From a virus: 24,957 bases of DNA. The DNA lies in the IMG/VR virus record IMGVR_UViG_3300006192_000036, positions 1-24,957 of that record. One strand, 5' to 3'. The notes beneath the pieces are model-generated. The model had not been told where the DNA came from and ran no database searches. It saw nothing but the letters and a program-made list of their open reading frames with translations. Shown piece by piece: positions 14,758 to 23,174 of the stretch (position 1 is the first letter of the stretch; each line of letters begins with the position of its first letter). Both the position numbers and the translations under genes were made by a program.

Positions 14758-15052
14758 GTTTTAGCTCCTCGATTTTGTTTTTTCGGTATTGGCTCGTGCT
14801 GTTTACACTTGCTAGCTGCGTTCGCAGCTCTGCCTGCGCTTGCTGGTTTTCGGATGATAGCTGCTTTAAGTCAAAATAGGACTGTGATGTTTGTGTCAGC
14901 GATTGCAGCATTGAACCTTGCGTCTGTTGTAACTTACTAAGTCGCTCTTGTTGCTGATAAATAACGCCCGCCATAGTGAGCGCAATCCCGATGGCGGCGA
15001 CAAGTAAATAACCTGCAAATGGCTTAATAAACCGACTAAGCAGCGACAACAT
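14582..15052 (-). CDS. lysB: Inner-membrane spanin (LysB / Rz-like)
   Basis: 156-aa i-spanin starting MLSLLSRFIKPFAGYLLVAA, with one membrane segment near residues 10-30 and a periplasmic coiled coil (roughly residues 33-115; ERLSKLQQTQ, LKQLSSENQQAQAELRTQL, KIEELKRELSDVKAWADT). The C-terminal end is Pro/Arg/Gln rich. I take the ATG at 15052; an ATG ten codons earlier (15082) is possible, and neither has a strong ribosome-binding site. It overlaps the endolysin by 17 bases. Confidence 0.82.
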   Translation of the reverse strand: MLSLLSRFIKPFAGYLLVAAIGIALTMAGVIYQQQERLSKLQQTQGSMLQSLTQTSQSYFDLKQLSSENQQAQAELRTQLASVNSTSQYRKNKIEELKRELSDVKAWADTLLPDSIRRLHQRPAISGSAEYRRWLSTRDPLPVAGEQPHQQSRDKQ

Positions 15053-15857
15053 TATCGGCACTCTGTGGCTTGCTCGCGGCATTAAATTGCTGATAAGCCC
15101 GCGCTAATTTAATGTCGTAGTCATTTTCTTTGTAAGCAGGACCGTTGTAGCGCTTGGCAAATTCTGCCCATTTACGCGCTTTGAGTGCCTTATGCAGCAC
15201 AGGATCCGCCTCGATAAATTTAACTAAGGCCTTGAGCTGTTCCCCCTCTGAAATATCCATGGCTTGCTTGAAAGCCTGCGGGGACGGATATCCCAAGGCT
15301 TGCCAATGAAAGCCCATTATCTGAAACATACCCCAGCTGCAGGCGCAAATCGCGGCCTCTGGATTAAGCTGGTACGCAATAGCAAAGCGCTGATACTCAC
15401 CACTGCCGCCGGTGTAACCGCCACGGGCTGGGTTGCAAATATTCGGGTATTTCGCTGCCAGCTCTGCCGCTGCGGCGCCTTGCTCTAATAGCTCGCGATA
15501 AAATACGTGCCGCTCAAATAAAATCGTGGGCCTACCACAGGCGAAAAAGCCAAAGCCGTTGGATTCCACTTCTGCCACGCTGGCCATGGCGGCAAACGAG
15601 ACGCCCAGCACCATTGCAGCATCAGCTAATTGTGAGTGCTGAATAAACTTGCTGCGGCTTTCGCCGGCGAGTAATGCCAGCGTTCTTACCCCTGCGTAGC
15701 CGGTGCGCGGTAAGTCTTGCTTGTCTTGGAATTGCTCGATGGCCTTTTGGGTTGCATCACCAAACCAACCATCTACCGTTAATGACGCGCCAGCGGCATT
15801 GAGCCGTTGTTGTAAATCACGCACTGCCGTGCCATTGCTGCCTTTTTTTAGGGTCAT
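15036..15857 (-). CDS. Endolysin: peptidoglycan-binding domain plus DUF3380 N-acetylmuramidase
   Basis: 273-aa lysis enzyme. Residues 5-62 are a PG_binding_1 domain (VRDLQQRLNAAGASLTVDG then WFGDATQKAIEQFQ). Residues about 75-265 match the N-acetylmuramidase family DUF3380 (PF11860), with a candidate catalytic glutamate in VAEVESNGFGF (Glu 96 or 98), PTILFERHVF, and ACSWGMFQIMGFHW. There is no signal peptide, so release needs a holin, which the two membrane proteins just upstream could supply. AGGTAA precedes the ATG by about 6 bases. Confidence 0.92.
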   Translation of the reverse strand: MTLKKGSNGTAVRDLQQRLNAAGASLTVDGWFGDATQKAIEQFQDKQDLPRTGYAGVRTLALLAGESRSKFIQHSQLADAAMVLGVSFAAMASVAEVESNGFGFFACGRPTILFERHVFYRELLEQGAAAAELAAKYPNICNPARGGYTGGSGEYQRFAIAYQLNPEAAICACSWGMFQIMGFHWQALGYPSPQAFKQAMDISEGEQLKALVKFIEADPVLHKALKARKWAEFAKRYNGPAYKENDYDIKLARAYQQFNAASKPQSADNVVAA

Positions 15858-15862
15858 CTCGA

Positions 15863-16186
15863 TTACCTATGTTTGGTTTTGAATGTTTGTGCACGGGGAA
15901 TGCGCACTAGCCTGCTACCAACTTTTTTCGAGTTTGGTTGCAGAAGATGCGCAACATTGCCCTGCGCTTGGAAAATGGCGATGCAAAGCGTGGCTTTTAA
16001 AAATATCTCAGCATAACTTGGCGCTGTGGCGACGCCATACACAGTGAGAATGACCTCAATGCCTGCGGCGACTGTGATGAGATAGGCGCAAATACTGATG
16101 AATATTCGATGCCGCCCTGTTCGTACAAACAAAGCCAGGCGCAACACAATCAAACTGCAAATAATGGCATTGATAATCAGCATCAT
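15863..16186 (-). CDS. Putative three-transmembrane phage holin
   Basis: 107-aa membrane protein with three hydrophobic segments, near residues 2-20, 28-50 and 60-77, and a basic C-terminal tail (KKVGSRLVRIPRAQ, KTKHR). This layout fits the 3TM phage holin group (Phage_holin_3 type, PF05449). The gene lies directly before the endolysin (5-base gap) and overlaps the other holin-like gene by 4 bases. It could be holin or antiholin. Confidence 0.7.
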   Translation of the reverse strand: MMLIINAIICSLIVLRLALFVRTGRHRIFISICAYLITVAAGIEVILTVYGVATAPSYAEIFLKATLCIAIFQAQGNVAHLLQPNSKKVGSRLVRIPRAQTFKTKHR

Positions 16187-16560
16187 TTCCCCCTAAGCCC
16201 ACGCAGGGCATTAAGCCAACTTTCTGGGTTATTGGTGAGTTTCATAAAATACTGCAGCATGCGCACAACACAGGCGGATGAAATGAGTGCCGCCATACCC
16301 ACATTAACCTGCAAGGCATTTGGCAGTAATGCACTCAAGGCATTTGCGGCCCAGTTGGCGCACAGTACGCCGCCCAAAAATGACACAATAAACAGTCCGA
16401 TACGCTGATAATTCCCCGCTGCGTCATTCGAAATAATGAACAACACTGCACCGGTAAACGCGCCGATCATGACTGCAGGCTCAGCCCCAGGCACTAATGT
16501 AAGCACGCTGGCGGTGACGACTGCAGATGTGGCTGATGTCGCTGAAATTGGCTCGCTCAT
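16183..16560 (-). CDS. Putative phage holin (multi-pass membrane protein)
   Basis: 125-aa protein starting MSEPISATSATSAVV, with hydrophobic segments near residues 10-45, 50-75 and 85-105 and a polar C-terminus ending LRGLRGK. Size, topology and position before the endolysin fit a holin family. I take the second of two adjacent ATGs (16560), giving 6 bases from a GGGA; the frame could start 4 codons earlier. The region overlaps the X stop codon (TAATGATG). Confidence 0.65.
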   Translation of the reverse strand: MSEPISATSATSAVVTASVLTLVPGAEPAVMIGAFTGAVLFIISNDAAGNYQRIGLFIVSFLGGVLCANWAANALSALLPNALQVNVGMAALISSACVVRMLQYFMKLTNNPESWLNALRGLRGK

Positions 16561-16562
16561 CA

Positions 16563-16781
16563 TTAATCCCATAGTTGAATAAAGTTTGGCTGTGTCGGCG
16601 CGGCCACCTGCACAGGAAGAAGTATCAGCGTACCGTTTGGCAATATAGGGCCGATGGCGGCAAGCTGCGGGTTAGCGTCTAGCACTTGCTCAGTAATCTC
16701 ACCCGTTGCCCCAAGGTATCGATAACAAATCTTATCGACGGTATCGCCCTCGATGCTGCGAACTGCCTGCAAGCTGCTCAT
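16563..16781 (-). CDS. X: Tail protein GpX (LysM-like)
   Basis: 72-aa protein of the P2 GpX family (PF05489), a small LysM-like tail protein. The pattern GDTVDKICYRYLGATGEITEQ, quoted here as GDTVDKICYRYLG and TEQVLDANPQLA, with ILPNGTLILLP at the end, is diagnostic. The ATG overlaps the L stop by one base (TAATG). Confidence 0.93.
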   Translation of the reverse strand: MSSLQAVRSIEGDTVDKICYRYLGATGEITEQVLDANPQLAAIGPILPNGTLILLPVQVAAPTQPNFIQLWD

Positions 16782-17242
16782 TAAATCAGTTCCACCGTGA
16801 CATGGCTTTCGCCTAAGATGTCGCGAATAGCAAAACGCGCATCACGGCGCAGATCGTCAACACTCTCGCCGAGCACTTCACCCGCCTTTAGTCCCTTGGC
16901 CGTGCTATCAAAATCGCTATAACGCTCAATGAGATTGGCTTTGGTGAGGCAGTACACCGCACGTAAATACAATTGCAAATAGATGCTCTGATCGTTGATT
17001 TGCTCGGCAGGCACCTGCTCTAAACCGTCAAAGCCCAAGATTTGCTGCCCGATACGCCAATCCTTGAGATCACGGTTTGTCTGCAGTGCTGCATTGATTG
17101 CGGAGTGCTCAAGCCGCTCATTGGTCACAGTGCCATCGAGGCGCATGGCATCGCGCAGCTTAGCTAAATCAATATCAGGCCAAAACTCACTGTTAGTGAT
17201 GGTTTTTGGTGCGCTGCTTGGTGCTGGGGCGATAAAACTCAT
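16781..17242 (-). CDS. L: Head completion protein GpL
   Basis: 153-aa protein of the P2 GpL family (PF05926), the head completion protein that seals the filled capsid. Seen are FWPDIDLAKLRDAMRLDGTV, ALQTNRDLKDWRIGQQ and LQLYLRAVYCLTKANLIERY. I take the ATG at 17242 (MSFIAPAPSSAP), which follows CAGGTAAAC; an upstream ATG at 17323 adds 27 residues with no family resemblance. Confidence 0.92.
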   Translation of the reverse strand: MSFIAPAPSSAPKTITNSEFWPDIDLAKLRDAMRLDGTVTNERLEHSAINAALQTNRDLKDWRIGQQILGFDGLEQVPAEQINDQSIYLQLYLRAVYCLTKANLIERYSDFDSTAKGLKAGEVLGESVDDLRRDARFAIRDILGESHVTVELI

Positions 17243-17343
17243 GTTTACCTGCTTGCGGCTAGGTTGTGCGGTGGGCTGGCTTAAGTAGTGAAATTGGATA
17301 ACGCTACTTGGCCAGCGCCGCACGGGTTGCGAGGGTCGCTCGG

Positions 17344-18048
17344 TTAACCTGCACTGCCTTGTGTTTCTGAGGGCTCAGTGCTTTCGGTTGTTTGTTTGTC
17401 GGCGTTCTTAAGATCACGAGTGACTTTCTCGATAAACTTCTTCACACCCACTTTATCGTTTAGGGCTAATGCTTGTTGATAGGCGTCGAGCGCAGCGGTT
17501 AACTCGCCTTCCGCTTCAAATGCTTGCCCCATTTGACGCAGCAGCTTAGCGCGCGCTTCGTCGTACATGTCGCACTCGGCCGTAAGCTCAAGCACAGCTT
17601 TTAGCTGCGAACTGGCTACTGGTGTTTCGGTTTCAATCACGCGCGCGGCGGTTTCGGCAATTTCTTCGGCAATGGTGCAAGCCAGATTGCGCTCAAAGCG
17701 GTCTGGCATCACCAAATCATGCTTAAGCGCGTATGCGGCCAGCTCTATCGCACGATCGATGTTGCCAACATCGATATGCCATAGCAGCACAGTCACGAAT
17801 ACTTCATCCTGCACGCCACTGTCGCCCTTAATGGTGCCATCGATATAGGCATCATATTCAGGTAAGAACTGCGATTTAGCCTGCAGCTTACGCGCGAGCG
17901 CCTGCACCGTTTTTAAGATACGGCGATGTTCGGTAAGCTGCATGAGCATGAGCTCGTAGGTATTTTCGGAGCGAGCGCTTAAGGGGGAATCCGTTCCCCG
18001 CGCTGCCGCTAACACGCCATGAAAGCGTTTATGGGCGGGTGATGTCAT
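17344..18048 (-). CDS. M: Terminase endonuclease subunit GpM
   Basis: 234-aa protein of the P2 GpM family (PF05944), the small terminase subunit with cos-cleaving activity. It starts MTSPAHKRFHGVLAAARGTD and has VTVLLWHIDVGNIDRAIELA in the middle and a TPR-like region (LTAALDAYQQALALNDKVGV). The Lys/Glu/Thr-rich tail is variable. It follows the capsid gene after 2 bases, as in P2 (O-N-M-L order). Confidence 0.93.
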   Translation of the reverse strand: MTSPAHKRFHGVLAAARGTDSPLSARSENTYELMLMQLTEHRRILKTVQALARKLQAKSQFLPEYDAYIDGTIKGDSGVQDEVFVTVLLWHIDVGNIDRAIELAAYALKHDLVMPDRFERNLACTIAEEIAETAARVIETETPVASSQLKAVLELTAECDMYDEARAKLLRQMGQAFEAEGELTAALDAYQQALALNDKVGVKKFIEKVTRDLKNADKQTTESTEPSETQGSAG

Positions 18049-18050
18049 GG

Positions 18051-19055
18051 CTATGCTCCCATCTCAATGTTTTCGGCAAACGCTGTGCAGCCATAATCTT
18101 CAACTACATAGGCATCGTTTGATGATTCGTAGTTTTCGATTTGGTCACGTTTAGGGTTATCAATCACACTGCGACGGCGAGCGCCTTCTTGCCAGTACAA
18201 GCTTAAGTTATCCAGGCGCGTGACCAGCAAGGCGTTAGCAGGGAAATGCGGCACACGCACGGCACCCAATCCGCCAATGCGTTTTTGGCTGATGATCATG
18301 TCAGCGGCCATAGCTTCGGTTGGGGCGTTGTCTTTATTGATAATCGGGAAGTACTTATCAGCCAACAGCTTACGGCCACAAATCACAACTAGCTCAGTAT
18401 CGTCTTGGTGCCATGGGTCAATCATGTTGTTCACCATGTCATACACCAATGCGTCGAGGTTGGCGTAATCGGTGCCTATGACAATTTTACCTGAACCTTC
18501 AACCACTTCTGCCATATGGCGCTGTGGTGCATGCTGGCGAATTTTTTTCAACCAGCCGATGTTTACATCTTGCAGTAATGGATTGGCGGTACGGTTAGAG
18601 GTAGCCGCGCGGCTAGTGCCGTTAAAGCCAATCATGATACGGTCTAGCGCTTGCTGTTTCAGAATGGCATCACGGATGCGCGCCTGAAAATCAGGGAACT
18701 TGGCCCACATATCGATTTTGGCGTAACGAAGCGCCGTATCGAAGTTGGTTTGAGTACAGTCATAACCCAGTGCATCTAAATCGGTTGGGTCAATGGCTTG
18801 GCGATCGCTTTGGGTGGTGTCGGTCGTGCCGGCAATAGTACCGCTAACGCCAAGGCCTAATTTTTCGCCTGACTTTTCGGTGACCGGCACAACGTTAATC
18901 ATCGTCAAGAACTGCGAGCTTTCTTGCATTCGCGTTTCTAACGTTTGCTGAACGCTTGGCGCAACGGTGAATTTAGCTGTTGCCGTTTCGATGCTATTAA
19001 GCGTGGCAACCTGTGAAAGGTAGCCATTAAAAAGTGTACGAGTGGTATTGCGCAT
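18051..19055 (-). CDS. N: Major capsid protein GpN
   Basis: 334-aa major capsid protein of the P2 GpN family (PF05125; P2 357 aa before processing). The start MRNTTRTLFNGYLSQVATLN and the segments QESSQFLTMINVVPV, DALGYDCTQTNFDTALRYAK and VPHFPANALLVTRLDNLSLY are diagnostic. It lies after the scaffold gene O with a 9-base gap. In P2 its N-terminus is cut by the O protease; cleavage here is inferred from homology. Confidence 0.95.
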   Translation of the reverse strand: MRNTTRTLFNGYLSQVATLNSIETATAKFTVAPSVQQTLETRMQESSQFLTMINVVPVTEKSGEKLGLGVSGTIAGTTDTTQSDRQAIDPTDLDALGYDCTQTNFDTALRYAKIDMWAKFPDFQARIRDAILKQQALDRIMIGFNGTSRAATSNRTANPLLQDVNIGWLKKIRQHAPQRHMAEVVEGSGKIVIGTDYANLDALVYDMVNNMIDPWHQDDTELVVICGRKLLADKYFPIINKDNAPTEAMAADMIISQKRIGGLGAVRVPHFPANALLVTRLDNLSLYWQEGARRRSVIDNPKRDQIENYESSNDAYVVEDYGCTAFAENIEMGA

Positions 19056-19064
19056 GTTTGCTCC

Positions 19065-19874
19065 TTAGCAATCGGTTTTCATGTTGTTGTCGCCACCGGT
19101 TGCGGGCGAACGTCGTTGGCCTGTTGGCTCTTCTTTTTCAAGCTGGGCCTTGAGTGCATTGAATTGAGTGCTGAGCTCATTAAAATCCGTCTGCAACTTA
19201 ATCAAATCTTCCATGCCTTTAGTGACTTTGGTGCCAAATTGCGTTTCAGCATGAGCAACGGCTTGGGCGATTTCTTCAACAGCCTGATGCACGTCGGCAA
19301 AGTCGGTTTTGGCTTCTGCCTTATTTTTACTGAGCAGCGCTTTGACTTTGGCAAATAGTCCTGGCTCGTCACTGACCTCTTCAAATTCAAAATCCACTTC
19401 CACTGCAGAGGTAAACAGGTTTTCGGGGCGCTGCTTGCGTGAAGAGAGTGGGCTGTCTTTGCAGGTTGCTGAGAACGCCAGCATTTCAGTACCAAGGGAT
19501 GCAGGAGAATCTGTTACTGCCAAGCCGGTTAAATAACATTTACCGGTTTTAGCAAAGTCAGGGTCGATTTCAACACTGGTATAGATTTTTTGCTTTTTCT
19601 GATTCATGGCGATCAGTTCTTCTGTCGGCTCAATTTGCGCAAACAGGGTTAATTTGCCATCGACTTCCTCAGCCTTTACCGCACTCACATCACCATAGGC
19701 TTTAAATGGGCTATCTGCCGTCATGCCACGGATATGCTCCATCCAAATACGGGCGCCATACTTTGCTGCGTTATAGGTTTCTACAATATCGGTGATCCAC
19801 TGACGCTCAACGACTCGGCCGTCGGTCGTATGTCCTTCAGTAAATACACGGAAAAATTTCGATTTCTTAGCCAT
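19065..19874 (-). CDS. O: Capsid scaffold and maturation protease GpO
   Basis: 269-aa protein of the P2 GpO family (PF05929), an N-terminal serine protease fused to a C-terminal scaffold. The protease part (residues 1-140) shows FRVFTEGHTTDGR, IWMEHIRGM with the candidate catalytic His 47, and GLAVTDSPASLGTEM with the candidate Ser. Residues about 165-255 are acidic and coiled-coil, the scaffold region. It reads away from P across the divergent promoter region. Confidence 0.93.
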   Translation of the reverse strand: MAKKSKFFRVFTEGHTTDGRVVERQWITDIVETYNAAKYGARIWMEHIRGMTADSPFKAYGDVSAVKAEEVDGKLTLFAQIEPTEELIAMNQKKQKIYTSVEIDPDFAKTGKCYLTGLAVTDSPASLGTEMLAFSATCKDSPLSSRKQRPENLFTSAVEVDFEFEEVSDEPGLFAKVKALLSKNKAEAKTDFADVHQAVEEIAQAVAHAETQFGTKVTKGMEDLIKLQTDFNELSTQFNALKAQLEKEEPTGQRRSPATGGDNNMKTDC

Positions 19875-20027
19875 CTTGGTCGCCCTTTGGGGTTGAATTA
19901 GGTCTGTTAACTGCTGCCTGTATGGTCAAGAGCAAGGCGATGATGGGCAAGGGCTTCGGGCGGTATAAGGAAACCGATACCGCTTAAACAGCAGGGTTTT
20001 CGGTATTGGGCTATTTACACTGGCGCC
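19875..20027. promoter_or_regulatory. Divergent promoter region between O (leftward) and P (rightward)
   Basis: 153 bases separate the divergent starts of O and P. In P2 this interval holds Ogr-activated late promoters in both directions. I looked for the TGT-N12-ACA Ogr site and did not find a clean copy. What is visible is an inverted repeat CGGTAT-N10-ATACCG at 19961-19982 and a further CGGTAT at 20001-20006, about 22-27 bases before the P start. These could be binding sites for a different activator. Confidence 0.55.
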
Positions 20028-21797
20028 ATGAAACTGAATCCCCAAATCTCTATAGATAAGAATCAACGCCAATATGCCAAAAATCTTTTTTGGCAAGGCT
20101 GGGCTGTCCGCGAGATTAGCCAGCATTTACAACTGCCTGAAAGTACCGTGTCGAGTTGGAAAAAGCGCGATGCCTGGGAAGATGCCAAACCCATTGACAG
20201 GGTGGACTCTGCGCTTGAAATGCGCATGCTGCAGCTGATCAACAAAGAGGATAAAGACGGCAAGGATTTTAAGGAGATAGACCTACTCGGTCGGCAGCTG
20301 GAGCGCATTGCCCGTATTACTCGCTATCACAATGGCGGTAATGAGGCAGACCTCAATCCGAACGTACAAAACCGCAACGCTGGACCGAAAAAGCTGCCGG
20401 TGAAGAACCATGTTAGCGAAGATGATTTGGAAAAGCTGATTGAAGCGTTCCAAGGCTCGATGTTTGCCTATCAAAAGGAATGGTACACAGCAGGACTCAC
20501 CCAGCGTATACGCAATATTCTCAAGTCGAGACAAATTGGCGCGACGTACTTTTTTGCCCATGAAGCCATTATTGATGCGCTAGTAACGGGCCGTAACCAA
20601 ATCTTTTTGTCGGCCAGTAAAGCGCAGGCCCATGTTTTTAAGCAGTACATCATTCAGTTCGTGAAGGATGTCACCGGCATTGAACTCAAGGGCGACCCGA
20701 TTATGCTGCACAATGGCGCTATTCTGTATTTTTTAGGCACCAATGCCAGAACAGCCCAGTCTTACCACGGCAATTTATATCTTGATGAGTACTTCTGGAT
20801 CCACAAATTCCAAGAGTTCCGCAAAGTCTCCTCTGGCATGGCGATTCAAGCAAGATGGCGACAAACCTACATTTCTACTCCGTCATCAATTACTCACGAT
20901 GCCTACCCGTTCTGGACTGGCACACTGTTTAACCGTGGCCGCCCAAAAGCCGATCGCATTGAGATTGATGTTAGCCATCGCGCCCTAGCAAATGGCCGCA
21001 AGTGTGAAGACGGTCAGTGGCGTCAAGTGGTCACGGTCGATGATGCTATCCGCAAAGGTTGCAACTTATTCGACCCCGATACCCTGCACTTAGAGTACAG
21101 CCCTGACGAATATTCAAACCTGCTGATGTGCGAGTTCATCGACGACACTATGTCGGTGTTCCCTATGGTGATGATGCAGCGCTGCATGGTCGATTCGTGG
21201 GAAGTGTGGACAGACTACAAGCCCTTTGCGCCAAGACCGCTGGCGCACCGTGAAGTGTGGATTGGATACGACCCAAACAAAGGCGGCAAAGGTGATAGTG
21301 CCGGTTGCATTGTGATCTGCCCACCTGCTGTGCCAGGCGGTAAGTTCCGTGTGATAGAAAAACACCGTTGGAACGGGATGGACTTTGAGGCACAGGCCAA
21401 AGCAATTCAGGATATCTGCAATAAATACAATGTGACTTTTATCGGTATCGATACCACAGGCCTTGGTGAGGCAGTGTATCAACTGGTGAAGAAGTTTTTC
21501 CCTCAGGTCACGCCATTCCTCTACAACCCTGTGCTGAAAAGTCAGATGGTGATCAAGGCTTATGACGTGATCAGTAAAGGCCGCTTGGAATATGACGCAG
21601 GCTGGACCGACCTAGCCCAGGCATTTATGAGCATTCGCAAAACCCTGACAGCCAACGGCAAACAAGTTACCTATGAATCCGCTCGCAGCGAAGAAATTAG
21701 CCACGCAGATATCGCGTGGGCTGCAATGCATGCGCTTTACAATGAGCCACTGGATACCAGCGGCACCAGTACATCGACGTTGGAGATTTACGACTAA
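20028..21797 (+). CDS. P: Terminase large (ATPase) subunit GpP
   Basis: 589-aa packaging motor of the P2 GpP family. A helix-turn-helix near residues 22-46 (AVREISQHLQLPESTVSSW) fits DNA binding. The ATPase domain shows a Walker-A-like LKSRQIGATYFF (166-176) and Walker B LYLDE (250-254). The C-terminal RNase-H-like nuclease domain has Asp 415 in GYDPNKGG, Asp 475 in IGIDTTGLGE and Asp 561 in HADIAWAAMHAL. The ATG has no obvious ribosome-binding site. Q starts on the last base of its stop codon. Confidence 0.95.
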   Translation: MKLNPQISIDKNQRQYAKNLFWQGWAVREISQHLQLPESTVSSWKKRDAWEDAKPIDRVDSALEMRMLQLINKEDKDGKDFKEIDLLGRQLERIARITRYHNGGNEADLNPNVQNRNAGPKKLPVKNHVSEDDLEKLIEAFQGSMFAYQKEWYTAGLTQRIRNILKSRQIGATYFFAHEAIIDALVTGRNQIFLSASKAQAHVFKQYIIQFVKDVTGIELKGDPIMLHNGAILYFLGTNARTAQSYHGNLYLDEYFWIHKFQEFRKVSSGMAIQARWRQTYISTPSSITHDAYPFWTGTLFNRGRPKADRIEIDVSHRALANGRKCEDGQWRQVVTVDDAIRKGCNLFDPDTLHLEYSPDEYSNLLMCEFIDDTMSVFPMVMMQRCMVDSWEVWTDYKPFAPRPLAHREVWIGYDPNKGGKGDSAGCIVICPPAVPGGKFRVIEKHRWNGMDFEAQAKAIQDICNKYNVTFIGIDTTGLGEAVYQLVKKFFPQVTPFLYNPVLKSQMVIKAYDVISKGRLEYDAGWTDLAQAFMSIRKTLTANGKQVTYESARSEEISHADIAWAAMHALYNEPLDTSGTSTSTLEIYD

Positions 21798-22843
21798 TGG
21801 CAAAATATAGAAAGGCTCGAACCATGGCAGCCAAACCGCAAGAGCAGCAAGGGCCGCAAGAGCAACGAATTGAGACCTTTACCTTTGGCGACCCCATGCC
21901 AGTACTGAGCCAACGGGAGATCTTCGACTATCTTGAGGCCATGTCTAACGGTAAATACTACGAGCCGCCGCTTTCATTGACTGGCCTTAGCCGCATTTAT
22001 CGTGCTTCTGTGCATCATGCCAGCGCGATTCAGGTAAAGCGCAATATTCTAAAAAGTTGTTTTATTCCACACCCTAAGCTTAGCCTGTATGAGTTCAGCG
22101 CCATTGTTCTCGATTATCTGGTTTTTAATAATGCCTATGTGCAGGTCATTAAGAATCGCTTGGGTGGCGCGTTGAAGTATCAAGCCTCGCCGGCTAAATA
22201 CACGCGGGTAGGTGTTAAACCTAATCAATTTTGGTGGGTGCCTAACTTTCACGAAGAGATGGAGTTTTCTGAATCATCAATTTTTCACGTAAAGGATCCA
22301 GACTTAAACCAAGAGGTTTATGGCATTCCCGACTATGTGGCCAGCATGAACTCGTCATTGCTGAATGAGAGTGCGACACTGTTTAGGCGTCGGTACTACG
22401 AGAACGGCAGTCACGCTGGATTTATCATGTACCTTACCGACTCAACAGTGAACGAGAAAGATGTCGGCAAGCTGCGTGAATCCCTAAGAAACAGCAAAGG
22501 CCCTGGCAATTTCCGCAACTTGTTTTTGCATGCACCAGGTGGCAATAAGGATGGGATCAAATTAATCCCAGTGGCAGAAGTTGCCGCGAATGATGAGTTT
22601 TTGAGTATTAAGAACGTCAGCCGTGACGACCAGCTGGCATCGCACCGCGTACCGCCTCAACTCATGGGGATTGTGCCCAACAATACCGGCGGCTTTGGTG
22701 ATGCCGGCAAGGCGGCACAGGTATTTGATGCTAACGAACTGGATTGTATTCGCCAGTCACTACTGGCTATCAACGACTGGGCAGGCGAAGAGATAGTCCG
22801 CTTCAAGCCTTACCAACTGGCAGTCGCAACCGAAGCCAAGTAA
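21797..22843 (+). CDS. Q: Portal protein GpQ
   Basis: 348-aa portal protein of the P2 GpQ family (PF04860), the dodecameric vertex through which DNA enters. Diagnostic segments are FTFGDPMPVLSQREIFDYLE near residue 28, YEPPLSLTGLSRIYRAS, DYLVFNNAYVQVIKNRLG and the C-terminal VPPQLMGIVPNNTGGFGDA. The ATG overlaps the P stop (TAATG). It ends 22 bases before a strong terminator and is the last rightward gene. Confidence 0.95.
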   Translation: MAKYRKARTMAAKPQEQQGPQEQRIETFTFGDPMPVLSQREIFDYLEAMSNGKYYEPPLSLTGLSRIYRASVHHASAIQVKRNILKSCFIPHPKLSLYEFSAIVLDYLVFNNAYVQVIKNRLGGALKYQASPAKYTRVGVKPNQFWWVPNFHEEMEFSESSIFHVKDPDLNQEVYGIPDYVASMNSSLLNESATLFRRRYYENGSHAGFIMYLTDSTVNEKDVGKLRESLRNSKGPGNFRNLFLHAPGGNKDGIKLIPVAEVAANDEFLSIKNVSRDDQLASHRVPPQLMGIVPNNTGGFGDAGKAAQVFDANELDCIRQSLLAINDWAGEEIVRFKPYQLAVATEAK

Positions 22844-22865
22844 CTATCGGAACCCCATTCCCATC

Positions 22866-22887
22866 AACCGCCCTCGGGCGGTTTTTT
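22866..22887 (+). terminator. Rho-independent terminator after Q
   Basis: AACCGCCC and GGGCGGTT form a perfect 8-bp stem with a two-base loop (TC), the second arm running into six T. It directly follows the P-Q operon and should end rightward late transcription before the cos-type region. Confidence 0.92.
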
Positions 22888-23174
22888 GTTGCCTGCGATT
22901 TACCCCCACTTCTAACCCAGCGCGCGCCGTCAGACCCACGCCACGCCTGCGCGCTTTGTCGGGTGAAAAAAACGCAATAGCGCGAGTCCCTAAAACCGCG
23001 CCAGCGCTTGCTGCTTTCACTGGCTAACCCCCGCTACAAAAAACGCAAAAAAACGCGATAGCGATCCTTTAGCGATCCCTCAGATCCATTAAAAAAGCGA
23101 CTAATAATTTTGCGCACGTTTCAAGCTTTCCTATTTGTGGTTTTCTATAAAAATCTGTTTTTCACATTAGTTTT
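22888..23174. other. Gene-free region after Q; candidate cos / packaging region with A-tract repeats
   Basis: No convincing gene. In P2-like phages cos lies just beyond the 3' end of Q, so this is the expected place. A 17-base direct repeat, seven A then CGC(A/G)ATAGCG, occurs at 22966-22982 and 23047-23063 with one mismatch, and a partial third A-tract-CGC copy is at 23038-23047. TAGCGATCC is repeated at 23059-23067 and 23070-23078 with an 11-base period. On the minus strand GGCGTGGCGTGGG (22947-22935) is G-rich like the cohesive ends known for P2 relatives. The cut site cannot be fixed from this sequence. Confidence 0.5.

Noticed and set aside
19875-20027. Ogr-type TGT-N12-ACA site
   Set aside because: ACA triplets at 19988 and 20017 have no TGT at the required distance.
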